This document shows, piece after piece, positions 51,201 through 58,955 of a stretch of 64,000 nucleotides of DNA; within the stretch, counting starts at the first letter, position 1, and every line of letters starts with the position of its first letter. The notes beneath the pieces are model-generated. The model saw nothing but the letters and a program-made list of their open reading frames with translations, searched no databases and was not told the DNA's origin. Both the position numbers and the translations under genes were made by a program. This stretch comes from an uncultured Caryophanales bacterium (lineage in GTDB: Bacteria > Bacillota_I > Bacilli_A > RFN20 > CAG-826), in assembly GCA_946624155.1 (NCBI GenBank), contig CAMORU010000001.1, forward strand, positions 155,569-219,568, read 5' to 3'.

Positions 51201-52014
51201 GTTCTCTTGTACTACATACACAAATAATGGTACAGAAGATAGATACATGAAACAAATTGGTGAATATTATCGCTTACCTATGGTAAGTGTTGACAAAGCC
51301 TTAAGAGCAGTGTTTAGTAATATTACAAAGGAGGACGCAGAATTTAAGAAATTCTCCGATGATGGAACTCATCCAAATGATGAAGGTCATCAATTAATGG
51401 CAAAGATTATTTGTAATTATCTTCGTGAGATTATTCTTAGATCAACTGACGCCGATTACACTAAACCAGTAGCTCCATCACAATCAAATTATGATAAATA
51501 TGAAGGCTTAGTAAGCGTCGATCATAATTCCAATGATGAAATTGTTACCTCGTTTGGAAGTTTTAAAGAAGGCAACACAGGCACTCCTGCTACTCGTGAT
51601 CAATCTGATGTAACTGCATTCCAACAAGGTTGGATTAAATCTGCAAGTGCTGAAAATGATGCGATGACATTAGAAGTTAACGCTAAAAACTTCATTATTA
51701 TTTATTGTGCTGGTAATCAAGCAGGCGACAATACTCCTAGAGGAAATATTGTCGTAAGTTATGTTAATAAAGCTGATTCTTCTGATTCAGGAGAACTAAC
51801 TTGGAACTTAGCAAAAACCTGCAAACAAAATGACTCTTCTGATATGGATACTATTACAGAAAGCGGAAATGGATGGGATAATCCATGCGGAATTCTTGTC
51901 TTTGACAAGGCAAGTGCTGCAAATTATCAAATTTCCATCTCTGTCACCGGAAATAGTAGTGTTACAGCAGAACAAGCAATTTGTTGGATTATGGCGTTTG
52001 GTTATACTGCTTAA
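48280..52014 (+). CDS. multidomain SGNH-hydrolase lipoprotein (probable carbohydrate esterase)
   Basis: The 1244-aa protein has a lipobox VTGC (Cys21), two bacterial Ig-like repeats (about 36-110 and 112-190), CBM-like beta regions (about 250-710), an fn3 module (about 725-800) and an SGNH hydrolase domain (about 855-1070). The catalytic Ser869 is in GGSIT, an 'EFAANNG' block corresponds to the N motif, and Asp1028/His1031 are in DGTHP. A final beta domain follows. It probably deacetylates xylan or another acylated polysaccharide at the cell surface, making it accessible to the GH10 enzyme of the operon. Confidence 0.8.
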   Translation: MKKKYLILSLLASCTMIVTGCGKDDKKDDNKKDKAELSEIKLSGNPKTNFFVNDEFTYEGLIVTAYYSDNTNKKVTSYQVAPPDMTTSGTRPVYVTYTENSIKKESSYNVTVSNITLLSLSLSGDYETEFLLGDTFSSDGLIVTAHYSDGSESVLASYSISSPDMSVAGEQTVTVSSGNTSTSYTIIITDDSGLNTLKEAAQAAVRAAFNELDVDEYSIVRWNKIVDKFNSAIKAISRAISASLINDIKEDAISYFENSPTATEVRQNTWFDYGSADGKYSFDRDDDNNLVIMYDDYPGHWVYVGTKTNLDGDINQYNALSLTFRNDSEEQIEVCLQATDASGSYKVDSHTMTVAGLETKTIRLDFDISVSRLYFFVDSCSEHHRAGQVTILESKLLNEERPFSLDPKTVSITDGTFSTEGNKGNSIYTLTAEDNPSLIERVSATLQVDFHGNGDSKKWFGLHLYKGSVHESFSDSQVHARGIDDGEYAIYTSEISSSKVLKTGDEIALDVSYQAENLTFKVLSYTFIYGQFKETTTETVQVNKDIYAGVPSSYKTTFNSKAEFLAADTSSFSAGDVVRVKGDDPYGASFGYYSWTGSEWNKVGGADHVKVPYSSFTKKGAVKKMEVEFETVNTASYAKSQVYISNFNFAVFPGSGNNNVLNLAPVMDKSSETPKTGTMTLYPLENVDLNSDEIAFEIDCWWSSASRITIKSITLTTEFIGAPGEVENLEAHPIDSGMVLTWSSVAHAESYDVYVNGSKVLNTKRSNAILESLVNGTEYTFGVIAKNATGESEMVSVKSSPVEGAKYDTFIESLNTPLEEYLGDSKIAAAFNQGNTYISNSQFSNYRVKKLIEKMRNGEETTVAFMGGSITVGETAKLRDENNHAKGYAYYTYQWLKNNYDVANKSHFVNGSISGTGSEIGIVRAQKDILDHNPDLVFIEFAANNGSTDYYKQSYESLIRKVLDLPNDPAIVLVFSCTTYTNNGTEDRYMKQIGEYYRLPMVSVDKALRAVFSNITKEDAEFKKFSDDGTHPNDEGHQLMAKIICNYLREIILRSTDADYTKPVAPSQSNYDKYEGLVSVDHNSNDEIVTSFGSFKEGNTGTPATRDQSDVTAFQQGWIKSASAENDAMTLEVNAKNFIIIYCAGNQAGDNTPRGNIVVSYVNKADSSDSGELTWNLAKTCKQNDSSDMDTITESGNGWDNPCGILVFDKASAANYQISISVTGNSSVTAEQAICWIMAFGYTA

Positions 52015-52022
52015 ATAAAATT

Positions 52023-53042
52023 ATGGCTGCGACGATTTACGATATTGCAAAAGAATGTAATTGCTCAATTACAACCGTGAGTAAAGTTTTCAATCACTCC
52101 GGAAAGATTTCAGAGAAAAAGAAAGAAGAAATATTAAAAGTTGCTTCAAGACTTAATTATGTTCCTTCTCAAAGTGCAAGGACTCTTGCAAGTTCATCCA
52201 AATCATCGCATTTAATTGGAGTTGTTCTTCACACAAGCGAAGATCGCTCCATTACACACGAACTTTTCTCGAAGTTACTCAATTCATTTAGAATTGAATT
52301 AGAGAAAAAGGACTACGATATTTGTTTTTTAAGAAATATCAATAATAAAAACTATAAATATGAACATTTAATCAAATCTCGCGGAATTGATGGAGTATTA
52401 ATTCTGTCTAGTACAAACACAAAAACAGTTCAAGAATTAATAAAAACTGATATTCCTATTGTTGGTTTTGATAACGGAACTTTAGAATACACATTCTCTT
52501 CTAATAATCGTGAGATTGTCGCTGAAATGGTTGATTATTTGGCATCTCAAGGTCATAAACGTATTGCATATGTTTGTCCAAAACATAGCGGTGTATCAGA
52601 AGTAAGATTTCAAGGATTCCTTGATGGATTAAAAAGAAATAACATTCCTTTTGACCCAAGAATGGATGTTGAAGGTATGTATTACTGCGAGGAGTCGAGC
52701 AAGATTGCTTCGGATAATGCACTTAAAAGCGGACTAAATCCTACAGTCATTATGTACCCAGATGATTACACTGCTATAAAGGCGATACCTTATTTAAGGT
52801 CTTTAGGATATAAAGTTCCAAAAGACATATCTATAGTTGGTTTTGATGGAATTATTATTGCGACAATGATGAGACCAAATATCACAACTATAAAACAAGA
52901 TCCAATTGGTTTAGGAAAAATAGCCGCTGAGCTACTTCTTAAACAAATTGAGCACAAACCAATTAAAAATAAAAAACTTGTAGTAAAAGCTACGATTTTT
53001 GAAGGAGAAACGGTTTTAAACCTGAAGGAGGCACAAAAATGA
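52023..53042 (+). CDS. LacI-family transcriptional regulator
   Basis: The 339-aa protein has the LacI HTH at the N-terminus ('TIYDIAKECNCSITTVSKVFNHSGKISEKKKEEILKVASRLNYVPSQSARTL') and a periplasmic-binding-like ligand domain ('HLIGVVL...GIDGVLILS...GFDGIIIATMMRPNITTIKQDPIGLGKIAAELLLKQI'). It should respond to a xylan- or glucan-derived sugar and bind the palindrome at 46865. The ATG at 52023 matches family N-termini; an upstream frame start lies within the previous gene. It overlaps the next gene by 4 nt. Confidence 0.9.
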   Translation: MAATIYDIAKECNCSITTVSKVFNHSGKISEKKKEEILKVASRLNYVPSQSARTLASSSKSSHLIGVVLHTSEDRSITHELFSKLLNSFRIELEKKDYDICFLRNINNKNYKYEHLIKSRGIDGVLILSSTNTKTVQELIKTDIPIVGFDNGTLEYTFSSNNREIVAEMVDYLASQGHKRIAYVCPKHSGVSEVRFQGFLDGLKRNNIPFDPRMDVEGMYYCEESSKIASDNALKSGLNPTVIMYPDDYTAIKAIPYLRSLGYKVPKDISIVGFDGIIIATMMRPNITTIKQDPIGLGKIAAELLLKQIEHKPIKNKKLVVKATIFEGETVLNLKEAQK

Positions 53043-54316
53043 AAATTAAAAGATTTCTTCCATTTGTTTGTTTACCACTTTTATTAACATCATTAACAGG
53101 ATGTGGCAAAAAAGGATTGCTTATTTGGACTTTCTCTGATGAAATGTCAAAAATTTGTAAAAAATATTATAAAGGTGAAGTGACTATAGTTGAGAAAACT
53201 AGCGTTACTCAAGTAACTGCAGATTTGGCAAACGTTCAATTTAGTAAAAGAAATATACCAGATATTGTTTGTTTGGAAGCTGCTGTTATTGCAAAATTAA
53301 CAGACAAAAAGCTTAAAGATTCCTCTCTTTTATCATTAGATGACATTAAAGGGACTGATCAAATGTATGATTACACTAAATCGGTCGCTAAAACTGTTGA
53401 TGGTCACTTATTGGGCCTTTCTTGGCAAGCAACTCCTGGTGGTTTCTTCTATAAAGAAGATATTGCTAAAAAAGTGGGAATTAATTCTGTTGAAGAAATG
53501 GAAACAAAAATTTCTACTTGGGAAGGTTATTTAGATTTAGCTGAAAGCTGCAAAGCGAAAAAAATAGCAGTTTGTTCTTCTATTTCTGATCCTATCAAAG
53601 TTTTCTTAGGCGCTAGAAGTAAAGGTTGGGTTGATTCTAAAAATGTTCTTCAAATGGAAGATGTAATGTTCGGTCCTACTACAGAAGGTGTTTATAACTG
53701 TTTCGATGTTGTTCGTGATTTGCACCAAAAAGGCTACACACATCAAACAAGCGATCGTGATAAAGGATGGTTTAAAGACATTCCTTCAAATAACACGTTA
53801 GGTTATTTCTGTTCATCATGGGGTTTAAGTTTCGATTTAATGCCTAATGCTGGAAAAACAAGCGGTAAATGGAAAATGTGTAAAGCTCCCGTTAACTACT
53901 TTAAAGGTGGAACATGGCTTGCTATTCCTAAAGGTGCTGAAAAAGTGGATGAAGCTAAAGAATTTATTAAATTCTTAACAACCGATCAAGAGTTTTTAAA
54001 AGCACGTGGCAAAGAAACTGGTGACTTTATGAATTCAAAATCTGTAATGAAAGATTTAGCCAAGAAATATTCTTGTGAGTTCTTGGGCGGACAAAATCAT
54101 TTAACAAAACTTTATGAAGTTGCAGAAAAAGTTAATGGTGAACTTATTTCTCCATATGATGCAACAATAGATTCAGCTTTCCAAAGTGTTGCAGGTGACT
54201 ATGCACAAAGAGCAACTGGTACTTCATCTGAAATTGAAGAAGAACGTGAACTTCAAAAAGATAACTTCATTACCTCAGTACGTAGTAAATATAACAACAT
54301 AGTTGTTCCTGAATAG
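53039..54316 (+). CDS. sugar ABC transporter substrate-binding lipoprotein
   Basis: The 425-aa lipoprotein (lipobox LTGC, Cys22) belongs to the family 1 extracellular solute-binding proteins: 'QVTADLANVQFSKRNIPDIVCLEAAVIAKL', 'GLSWQATPGGFFYKEDIAKKVGI' and 'FKGGTWLAIPKGAEKVDEAKEFIKFLTTDQEFL'. It captures an oligosaccharide, probably a xylo- or cello-oligosaccharide, for the two permeases encoded next. It starts inside the stop codon of the LacI gene (ATGA). Confidence 0.9.
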   Translation: MKIKRFLPFVCLPLLLTSLTGCGKKGLLIWTFSDEMSKICKKYYKGEVTIVEKTSVTQVTADLANVQFSKRNIPDIVCLEAAVIAKLTDKKLKDSSLLSLDDIKGTDQMYDYTKSVAKTVDGHLLGLSWQATPGGFFYKEDIAKKVGINSVEEMETKISTWEGYLDLAESCKAKKIAVCSSISDPIKVFLGARSKGWVDSKNVLQMEDVMFGPTTEGVYNCFDVVRDLHQKGYTHQTSDRDKGWFKDIPSNNTLGYFCSSWGLSFDLMPNAGKTSGKWKMCKAPVNYFKGGTWLAIPKGAEKVDEAKEFIKFLTTDQEFLKARGKETGDFMNSKSVMKDLAKKYSCEFLGGQNHLTKLYEVAEKVNGELISPYDATIDSAFQSVAGDYAQRATGTSSEIEEERELQKDNFITSVRSKYNNIVVPE

Positions 54317-54339
54317 AATTTTGGTTTTTAAATTTCAAA

Positions 54340-55344
54340 ATGGCAGCGAAAAAAAGATATAGAAATCCAAATCAAAGACTAAATAAATGGGCTTATCTTT
54401 TTATCGCGCCTTTTATTGTCGGGTTTTTGATATTTTCGCTTTATCCAATGGTTTCTTCAATTGCTTTAAGTTTTACAAATGACAATTATAACCAAATTGA
54501 GAACTTTACCACGTTTAGTAACTATAAACTTATTTTAACTGATGAGTTCATTTCTAAACGTTTTTACCACGCCTTTATCAATACTTTCATCATTTTCGGA
54601 ATGAATTTTATTCCACAAATTTTAGCGGCTTTATTTTTCGCAGTAATCTTTTCATCAAAAAGAATAAGAATGAAAGGTAAAGGTTTCTTTCAGTTTATTT
54701 ATTTCTTACCAAATATTTTAACAGCTACATCAGTTAGTGTTATTTTTACTATTTTATTTGAAAAATATGGAACAAGTGGTGGCGGCCCTATTTATGAATT
54801 ACTTATTAAAATGGGAATGGACGCTAATAATCCTGATTCAAATTTGCTTAATAATCCTTGGACAGTTCGTATAATTATCGCTTTCATTCAGTTCTGGATG
54901 TGGTTTGGTAATTCAATGCTTATTTATATTGCTGGCATTAAAGGAATTAGCGATGAAATATTTGAAGCAGCAGAACTTGATGGTGCATCATCGTTTAGGG
55001 TGTTTAAAGACATTACTTTGCCAATTTTAAAACCGATTATGGTCTATTCACTTATAACTTCAATTATAGGCGGACTCCAGATGTTCGATATTCCTTATAT
55101 GTTAAAAGGAGGATTATTCCAACCAGGTCATTCATTTGCTGGATTAAACGGCACTGAAACAGTTTCAATATTCATTTATGAATATATGATGGTTGAGATG
55201 GATTACGGAATCGCTTCAGCTGCATCTGTAATTTTATTCTTGTTCTCATTAATGCTTTCAATTTTACTTTATGCAACTGTTTTCAAAGATAAGAATTATC
55301 AAAAGAAGATAGATAAGAGGATGCTCAAATATGGTAATGAGTAA
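54340..55344 (+). CDS. sugar ABC transporter permease (MalF/UgpA type)
   Basis: The 334-aa protein has six membrane helices and the EAA loop 'EAAELDGASSFRVFKDITLPILKP' that contacts the ATPase. It forms the channel together with the following permease. It overlaps that gene by 14 nt. No Shine-Dalgarno sequence is seen 23 nt behind the binding-protein gene. Confidence 0.9.
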   Translation: MAAKKRYRNPNQRLNKWAYLFIAPFIVGFLIFSLYPMVSSIALSFTNDNYNQIENFTTFSNYKLILTDEFISKRFYHAFINTFIIFGMNFIPQILAALFFAVIFSSKRIRMKGKGFFQFIYFLPNILTATSVSVIFTILFEKYGTSGGGPIYELLIKMGMDANNPDSNLLNNPWTVRIIIAFIQFWMWFGNSMLIYIAGIKGISDEIFEAAELDGASSFRVFKDITLPILKPIMVYSLITSIIGGLQMFDIPYMLKGGLFQPGHSFAGLNGTETVSIFIYEYMMVEMDYGIASAASVILFLFSLMLSILLYATVFKDKNYQKKIDKRMLKYGNE

Positions 55345-56206
55345 AAATAAAGATCCTATTAAAGCAAATAAAATGGCACGTATGGCAGCAAAAATAGCTC
55401 TATATGCTCTATGTTTTCTTGTTGTCTTTTTGGTTTTATTTCCTCTTCTTGTTTTAGTTATTACAATTACTAGAAGCAATGCCGAGATTCAAAGTGGTTT
55501 CTCTTTTACATTTGGCAGTTCTTTTATTGAAAACTTCAAAAGTTTGATAGACACCTTAAAAGGAAAAGGGTTCTCTATTTTTCGTTCGTTTATTAACTCT
55601 GTAATTATTTCATTTACATCTACTGGAATTTGCATTTATTTCTCTGCTTTAACAGCATATGCATGTCACGTATATGATTTTAAGGGAAAGAAATTTTTCG
55701 AGAAATTCCTATTATTTTTGATAATTATTCCTGGACAATTAGGTGCAGTTGGATTCTTTAGACTCATTATGGGATTAGGCTTTTATGATACCTATATTCC
55801 TTTAATTTTTCCTGCAATTGCCGCTCCTTCCACTGTCTATTTTATTAGACAATACATGAAATCTAACTTTTCAAAAGAATATGTTGACGCTGCTAGAATG
55901 GATGGCGCAAGTGAATTTAAGATCTTTAATTTAATTTGCTTGCCTTATATTAAGGCGGGTTTAGCAACAATGGCTTTATTTGGTATCATTTCAAGTTGGA
56001 ATAACTTCATGGGACCTATGACATTTATTCAATCAAGTGAACTTTATACGCTTCCTCAAATTATGAATGCTTTAAGAGTTATGCAGATTGAAGATTATGG
56101 TGCTTATTATTTAGGATCATTCTTAGTGATGCTTCCTATGTTAGTCGTCTACTTCTTCATGTCGAAAATTATCATGAAAGGCGTATCTGCAGGAGGATTA
56201 AAATAA
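55331..56206 (+). CDS. sugar ABC transporter permease (MalG/UgpE type)
   Basis: The 291-aa protein has six membrane helices and the EAA loop 'DAARMDGASEFKIFNLICLPYIKAG', with the typical 'SSWNNFMGPMTFI' near the end. It pairs with the preceding MalF-type permease. No ATP-binding subunit is encoded in the operon, so a shared MsmK-type ATPase elsewhere is expected. Its stop overlaps the GH10 start by one base. Confidence 0.9.
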   Translation: MVMSKNKDPIKANKMARMAAKIALYALCFLVVFLVLFPLLVLVITITRSNAEIQSGFSFTFGSSFIENFKSLIDTLKGKGFSIFRSFINSVIISFTSTGICIYFSALTAYACHVYDFKGKKFFEKFLLFLIIIPGQLGAVGFFRLIMGLGFYDTYIPLIFPAIAAPSTVYFIRQYMKSNFSKEYVDAARMDGASEFKIFNLICLPYIKAGLATMALFGIISSWNNFMGPMTFIQSSELYTLPQIMNALRVMQIEDYGAYYLGSFLVMLPMLVVYFFMSKIIMKGVSAGGLK

Positions 56207-58947
56207 TGAAAAAAATGAGGTTTTTTCCACTTATTTTTACTTTTAGTGCAATTTTAAGCGGTTGTGGTTGTTCAATAAAAAAACCAGTAAACGTTATTTT
56301 AAAAGATGCTTATAAAGATTATTTCACAATAGGTGCTGCGTATAATAAATCCTTATTTAAATCATCATTATCAAAGCATTTTAATTCATTGACTGCTGAA
56401 AACGATATGAAGTGGCTTGCCGTTCATCCTAAAGAAGATATTTACGATTTTAGTGATGGTGATGCTTATATTAAATTTGCAAAGAAAAACGACATGAAAG
56501 TTAGAGGCCACGCTTTAATTTGGCATGATGAAGAAGCGATGCCGGCCTCCTTCTTTGAAGGCAAAACCAAAGAACAAGTCATCGCTATGGAAAAAGACCA
56601 CATAAAAAATGTAGTAAATCATTTCAAAGACAATGTTTATTGTTGGGATGTTTGTAATGAAGTTATTGATGATGGCACAAGTCCGATAAATGAAGAAAAA
56701 ACTAATATATATAGAGCCTCCAATTGGTACAATATTTGTGGTAAAGATTTTATTAAAGAAGCTTATATACAAGCTGACAAAGTTCTAAAAGAACTTGGTA
56801 TTAGAAAAAAAGTTAAATTATTCTATAACGATTACGATAATACAAAACCAGTTAAGAAAGCTAAAACGTTAGAAATGCTTAAGTGGTTAATTAAAGAAAA
56901 AGTTCCTATTGATGGAATTGGTTTACAATCTCATTATCATTTAGGAAGTTTTGACCCTAACCAACTTGAAAGCGCGATAAAAGATTATGCGAAATTAGGT
57001 TTAGATGTTCAAATAACCGAATTTGATGTTGATATTTATGATGAATCTTTATCCGATTTACAAGATTACTCATCTTATCAAAATGTCCCTAAAGAAGCAC
57101 TTAAGGTACAAGCAACAATTTATGACCGTGCTTTCCAGATATTTAGGAAATATAAAAACAATATTTCAAATGTCACCTTTTGGGGTGTTTATGATGCAGT
57201 TACTTATATGAATGATAATGAAAGGTATGGTTATCGTACAAACTATCCATATATTTTTGATGTTTCAGAAGGCTTAAAACCAGCGTTTTATCGAATAACT
57301 GATTTTGGTGAATATAAAGGAAATTATGATTATTCCTATTATAGTGATCGTAAAGGAGAGCAATTAAATACTTATAGTGGAAACGGTAAAGACTTCCATT
57401 TATCGAAGTTTTATCCTACTGCTGAGAATTGTTTTGACGTAACTCAGAAAAATTCTACCTATAACGTTAAATACGTAATGTATGAACCTTATGCTTATAT
57501 TTACACTGAAGCAATTGGTATGCTTGCGGACTTTAATTATATAAATATTCGAGCAAAAGGAACTATTGGTAGATCTTTAACGATTCGTTGTTATTATGGA
57601 GATGGCGAAGAAGAAGCAAACAACTGTTTAGGCAAAGACGTTTCTTTCCCATTAGATGATTCATATGGTGTTCACTCTTTAAAAATGAAAGGAACATATA
57701 AAACAAGACTTGATTTGTTGAAGAGAATAGCACTTTATCCAGAAATTGGTTTAAGTGGTGTTAGTGTAACTGGTCAATTTACATTTACAGATGTTTGGTT
57801 TAGTAAAACTCAACCATCAGGATCTAAACTAGAAAATCCAGGTGTAGATTCTGGAGATACATCAGTTACAGTTAATGGTTGGAGAACAGAAGGTTGGACT
57901 AAATATAACCTGTATTCTTTAGGCCAAGGTAAAACTGGTGTTCGTTATAATATTGCCGCAGATTGGGCATCGATTGAAAAAGATATTGAACCAGGTGAAG
58001 ACGATAATGGTTTATTTTTCTCATTTGAAAATCGTTATTCTTCAAAAAAACCATCTATCACTTGTATGCGTATTTGGTTAAAAGGTGATGTTAAAGAACA
58101 TATTCCAGCTGGCGCAATAGTGGATGGTAAAGTTGTTGAATATGAATACGACTTATTCTATGAATATGAGATTTATACGTATGATATTTCTGAATCACAT
58201 GTTGAAGATGAAGTCCAGCCTGATGAAAATGGTGTTACAACTTTAAAAATTTCATTAGAAACTGGTTTAAAAATGCTTAAGAATCATTACAACGATGGCT
58301 TAAAGCTGATGCTTCGTATTGAATCAACTCCTGATGATGTAGAAAAGTATAGAAGATATAGAGATGGTGATATGGTTATTCTTGATTCGCATTTATATCA
58401 TGATGATTTTGTCGTTGAAGCTTATAGTCAATACGGCGGAAACACTTATTCTTTCAAGAATAAAGAAGGTGTTGATAAAAACATATCATATAAAGATGTT
58501 AAAAGAGATGCATATGCAAAAATTGCTCGTTTAGTAGAAACAGAACATGATGATGTAATCACTGTTAAGGTAAGAAATAATGGCGAAGAGTATGTTCGTA
58601 TGGGTATACACGCTGGTATTTATTTGGATGAGGTAAGAAGCGATATCAAAAATCAATATTTCTATCCTCTTTGGGCGGTCGATAATTCTGAAATGAAAAA
58701 CGAACAAGGATATTGGCGAGATGGAGAAACGCATGATATTAACCCTGGTGAAACTATAACTATATCAATTTCGATAACGAATTTAGTCGCGACTAGTGAA
58801 GATAAAATTGATGTGATTCAATTCTTATTTGATACATGTCGTGGAGTAATGCCTGAAGTTGAAGATCCAGATACTGAAGCAAATCCAAAACAAAAATATA
58901 GCGGTAACGTTGATGTTGTAAGCGTTGTTATTTCACACGCTGCATAA
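56206..58947 (+). CDS. GH10 endo-1,4-beta-xylanase lipoprotein with C-terminal accessory domains
   Basis: The 913-aa lipoprotein (lipobox LSGC, Cys20) has a GH10 catalytic domain at about 35-365: 'LTAENDMKW', 'RGHALIWHDE', acid/base E152 in WDVCNEV and nucleophile E272 in QITEFDVDIYD. It hydrolyses internal xylan links with retention. The remaining 540 residues hold beta-sandwich, carbohydrate-binding-like regions and a final domain ('ITVKVRNNGEEYVRMGIHAGIYLDEV'). Membrane anchoring means degradation takes place at the cell surface, next to the ABC importer whose genes precede it. Confidence 0.9.
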   Translation: MKKMRFFPLIFTFSAILSGCGCSIKKPVNVILKDAYKDYFTIGAAYNKSLFKSSLSKHFNSLTAENDMKWLAVHPKEDIYDFSDGDAYIKFAKKNDMKVRGHALIWHDEEAMPASFFEGKTKEQVIAMEKDHIKNVVNHFKDNVYCWDVCNEVIDDGTSPINEEKTNIYRASNWYNICGKDFIKEAYIQADKVLKELGIRKKVKLFYNDYDNTKPVKKAKTLEMLKWLIKEKVPIDGIGLQSHYHLGSFDPNQLESAIKDYAKLGLDVQITEFDVDIYDESLSDLQDYSSYQNVPKEALKVQATIYDRAFQIFRKYKNNISNVTFWGVYDAVTYMNDNERYGYRTNYPYIFDVSEGLKPAFYRITDFGEYKGNYDYSYYSDRKGEQLNTYSGNGKDFHLSKFYPTAENCFDVTQKNSTYNVKYVMYEPYAYIYTEAIGMLADFNYINIRAKGTIGRSLTIRCYYGDGEEEANNCLGKDVSFPLDDSYGVHSLKMKGTYKTRLDLLKRIALYPEIGLSGVSVTGQFTFTDVWFSKTQPSGSKLENPGVDSGDTSVTVNGWRTEGWTKYNLYSLGQGKTGVRYNIAADWASIEKDIEPGEDDNGLFFSFENRYSSKKPSITCMRIWLKGDVKEHIPAGAIVDGKVVEYEYDLFYEYEIYTYDISESHVEDEVQPDENGVTTLKISLETGLKMLKNHYNDGLKLMLRIESTPDDVEKYRRYRDGDMVILDSHLYHDDFVVEAYSQYGGNTYSFKNKEGVDKNISYKDVKRDAYAKIARLVETEHDDVITVKVRNNGEEYVRMGIHAGIYLDEVRSDIKNQYFYPLWAVDNSEMKNEQGYWRDGETHDINPGETITISISITNLVATSEDKIDVIQFLFDTCRGVMPEVEDPDTEANPKQKYSGNVDVVSVVISHAA

Positions 58948-58955
58948 TTACTATT

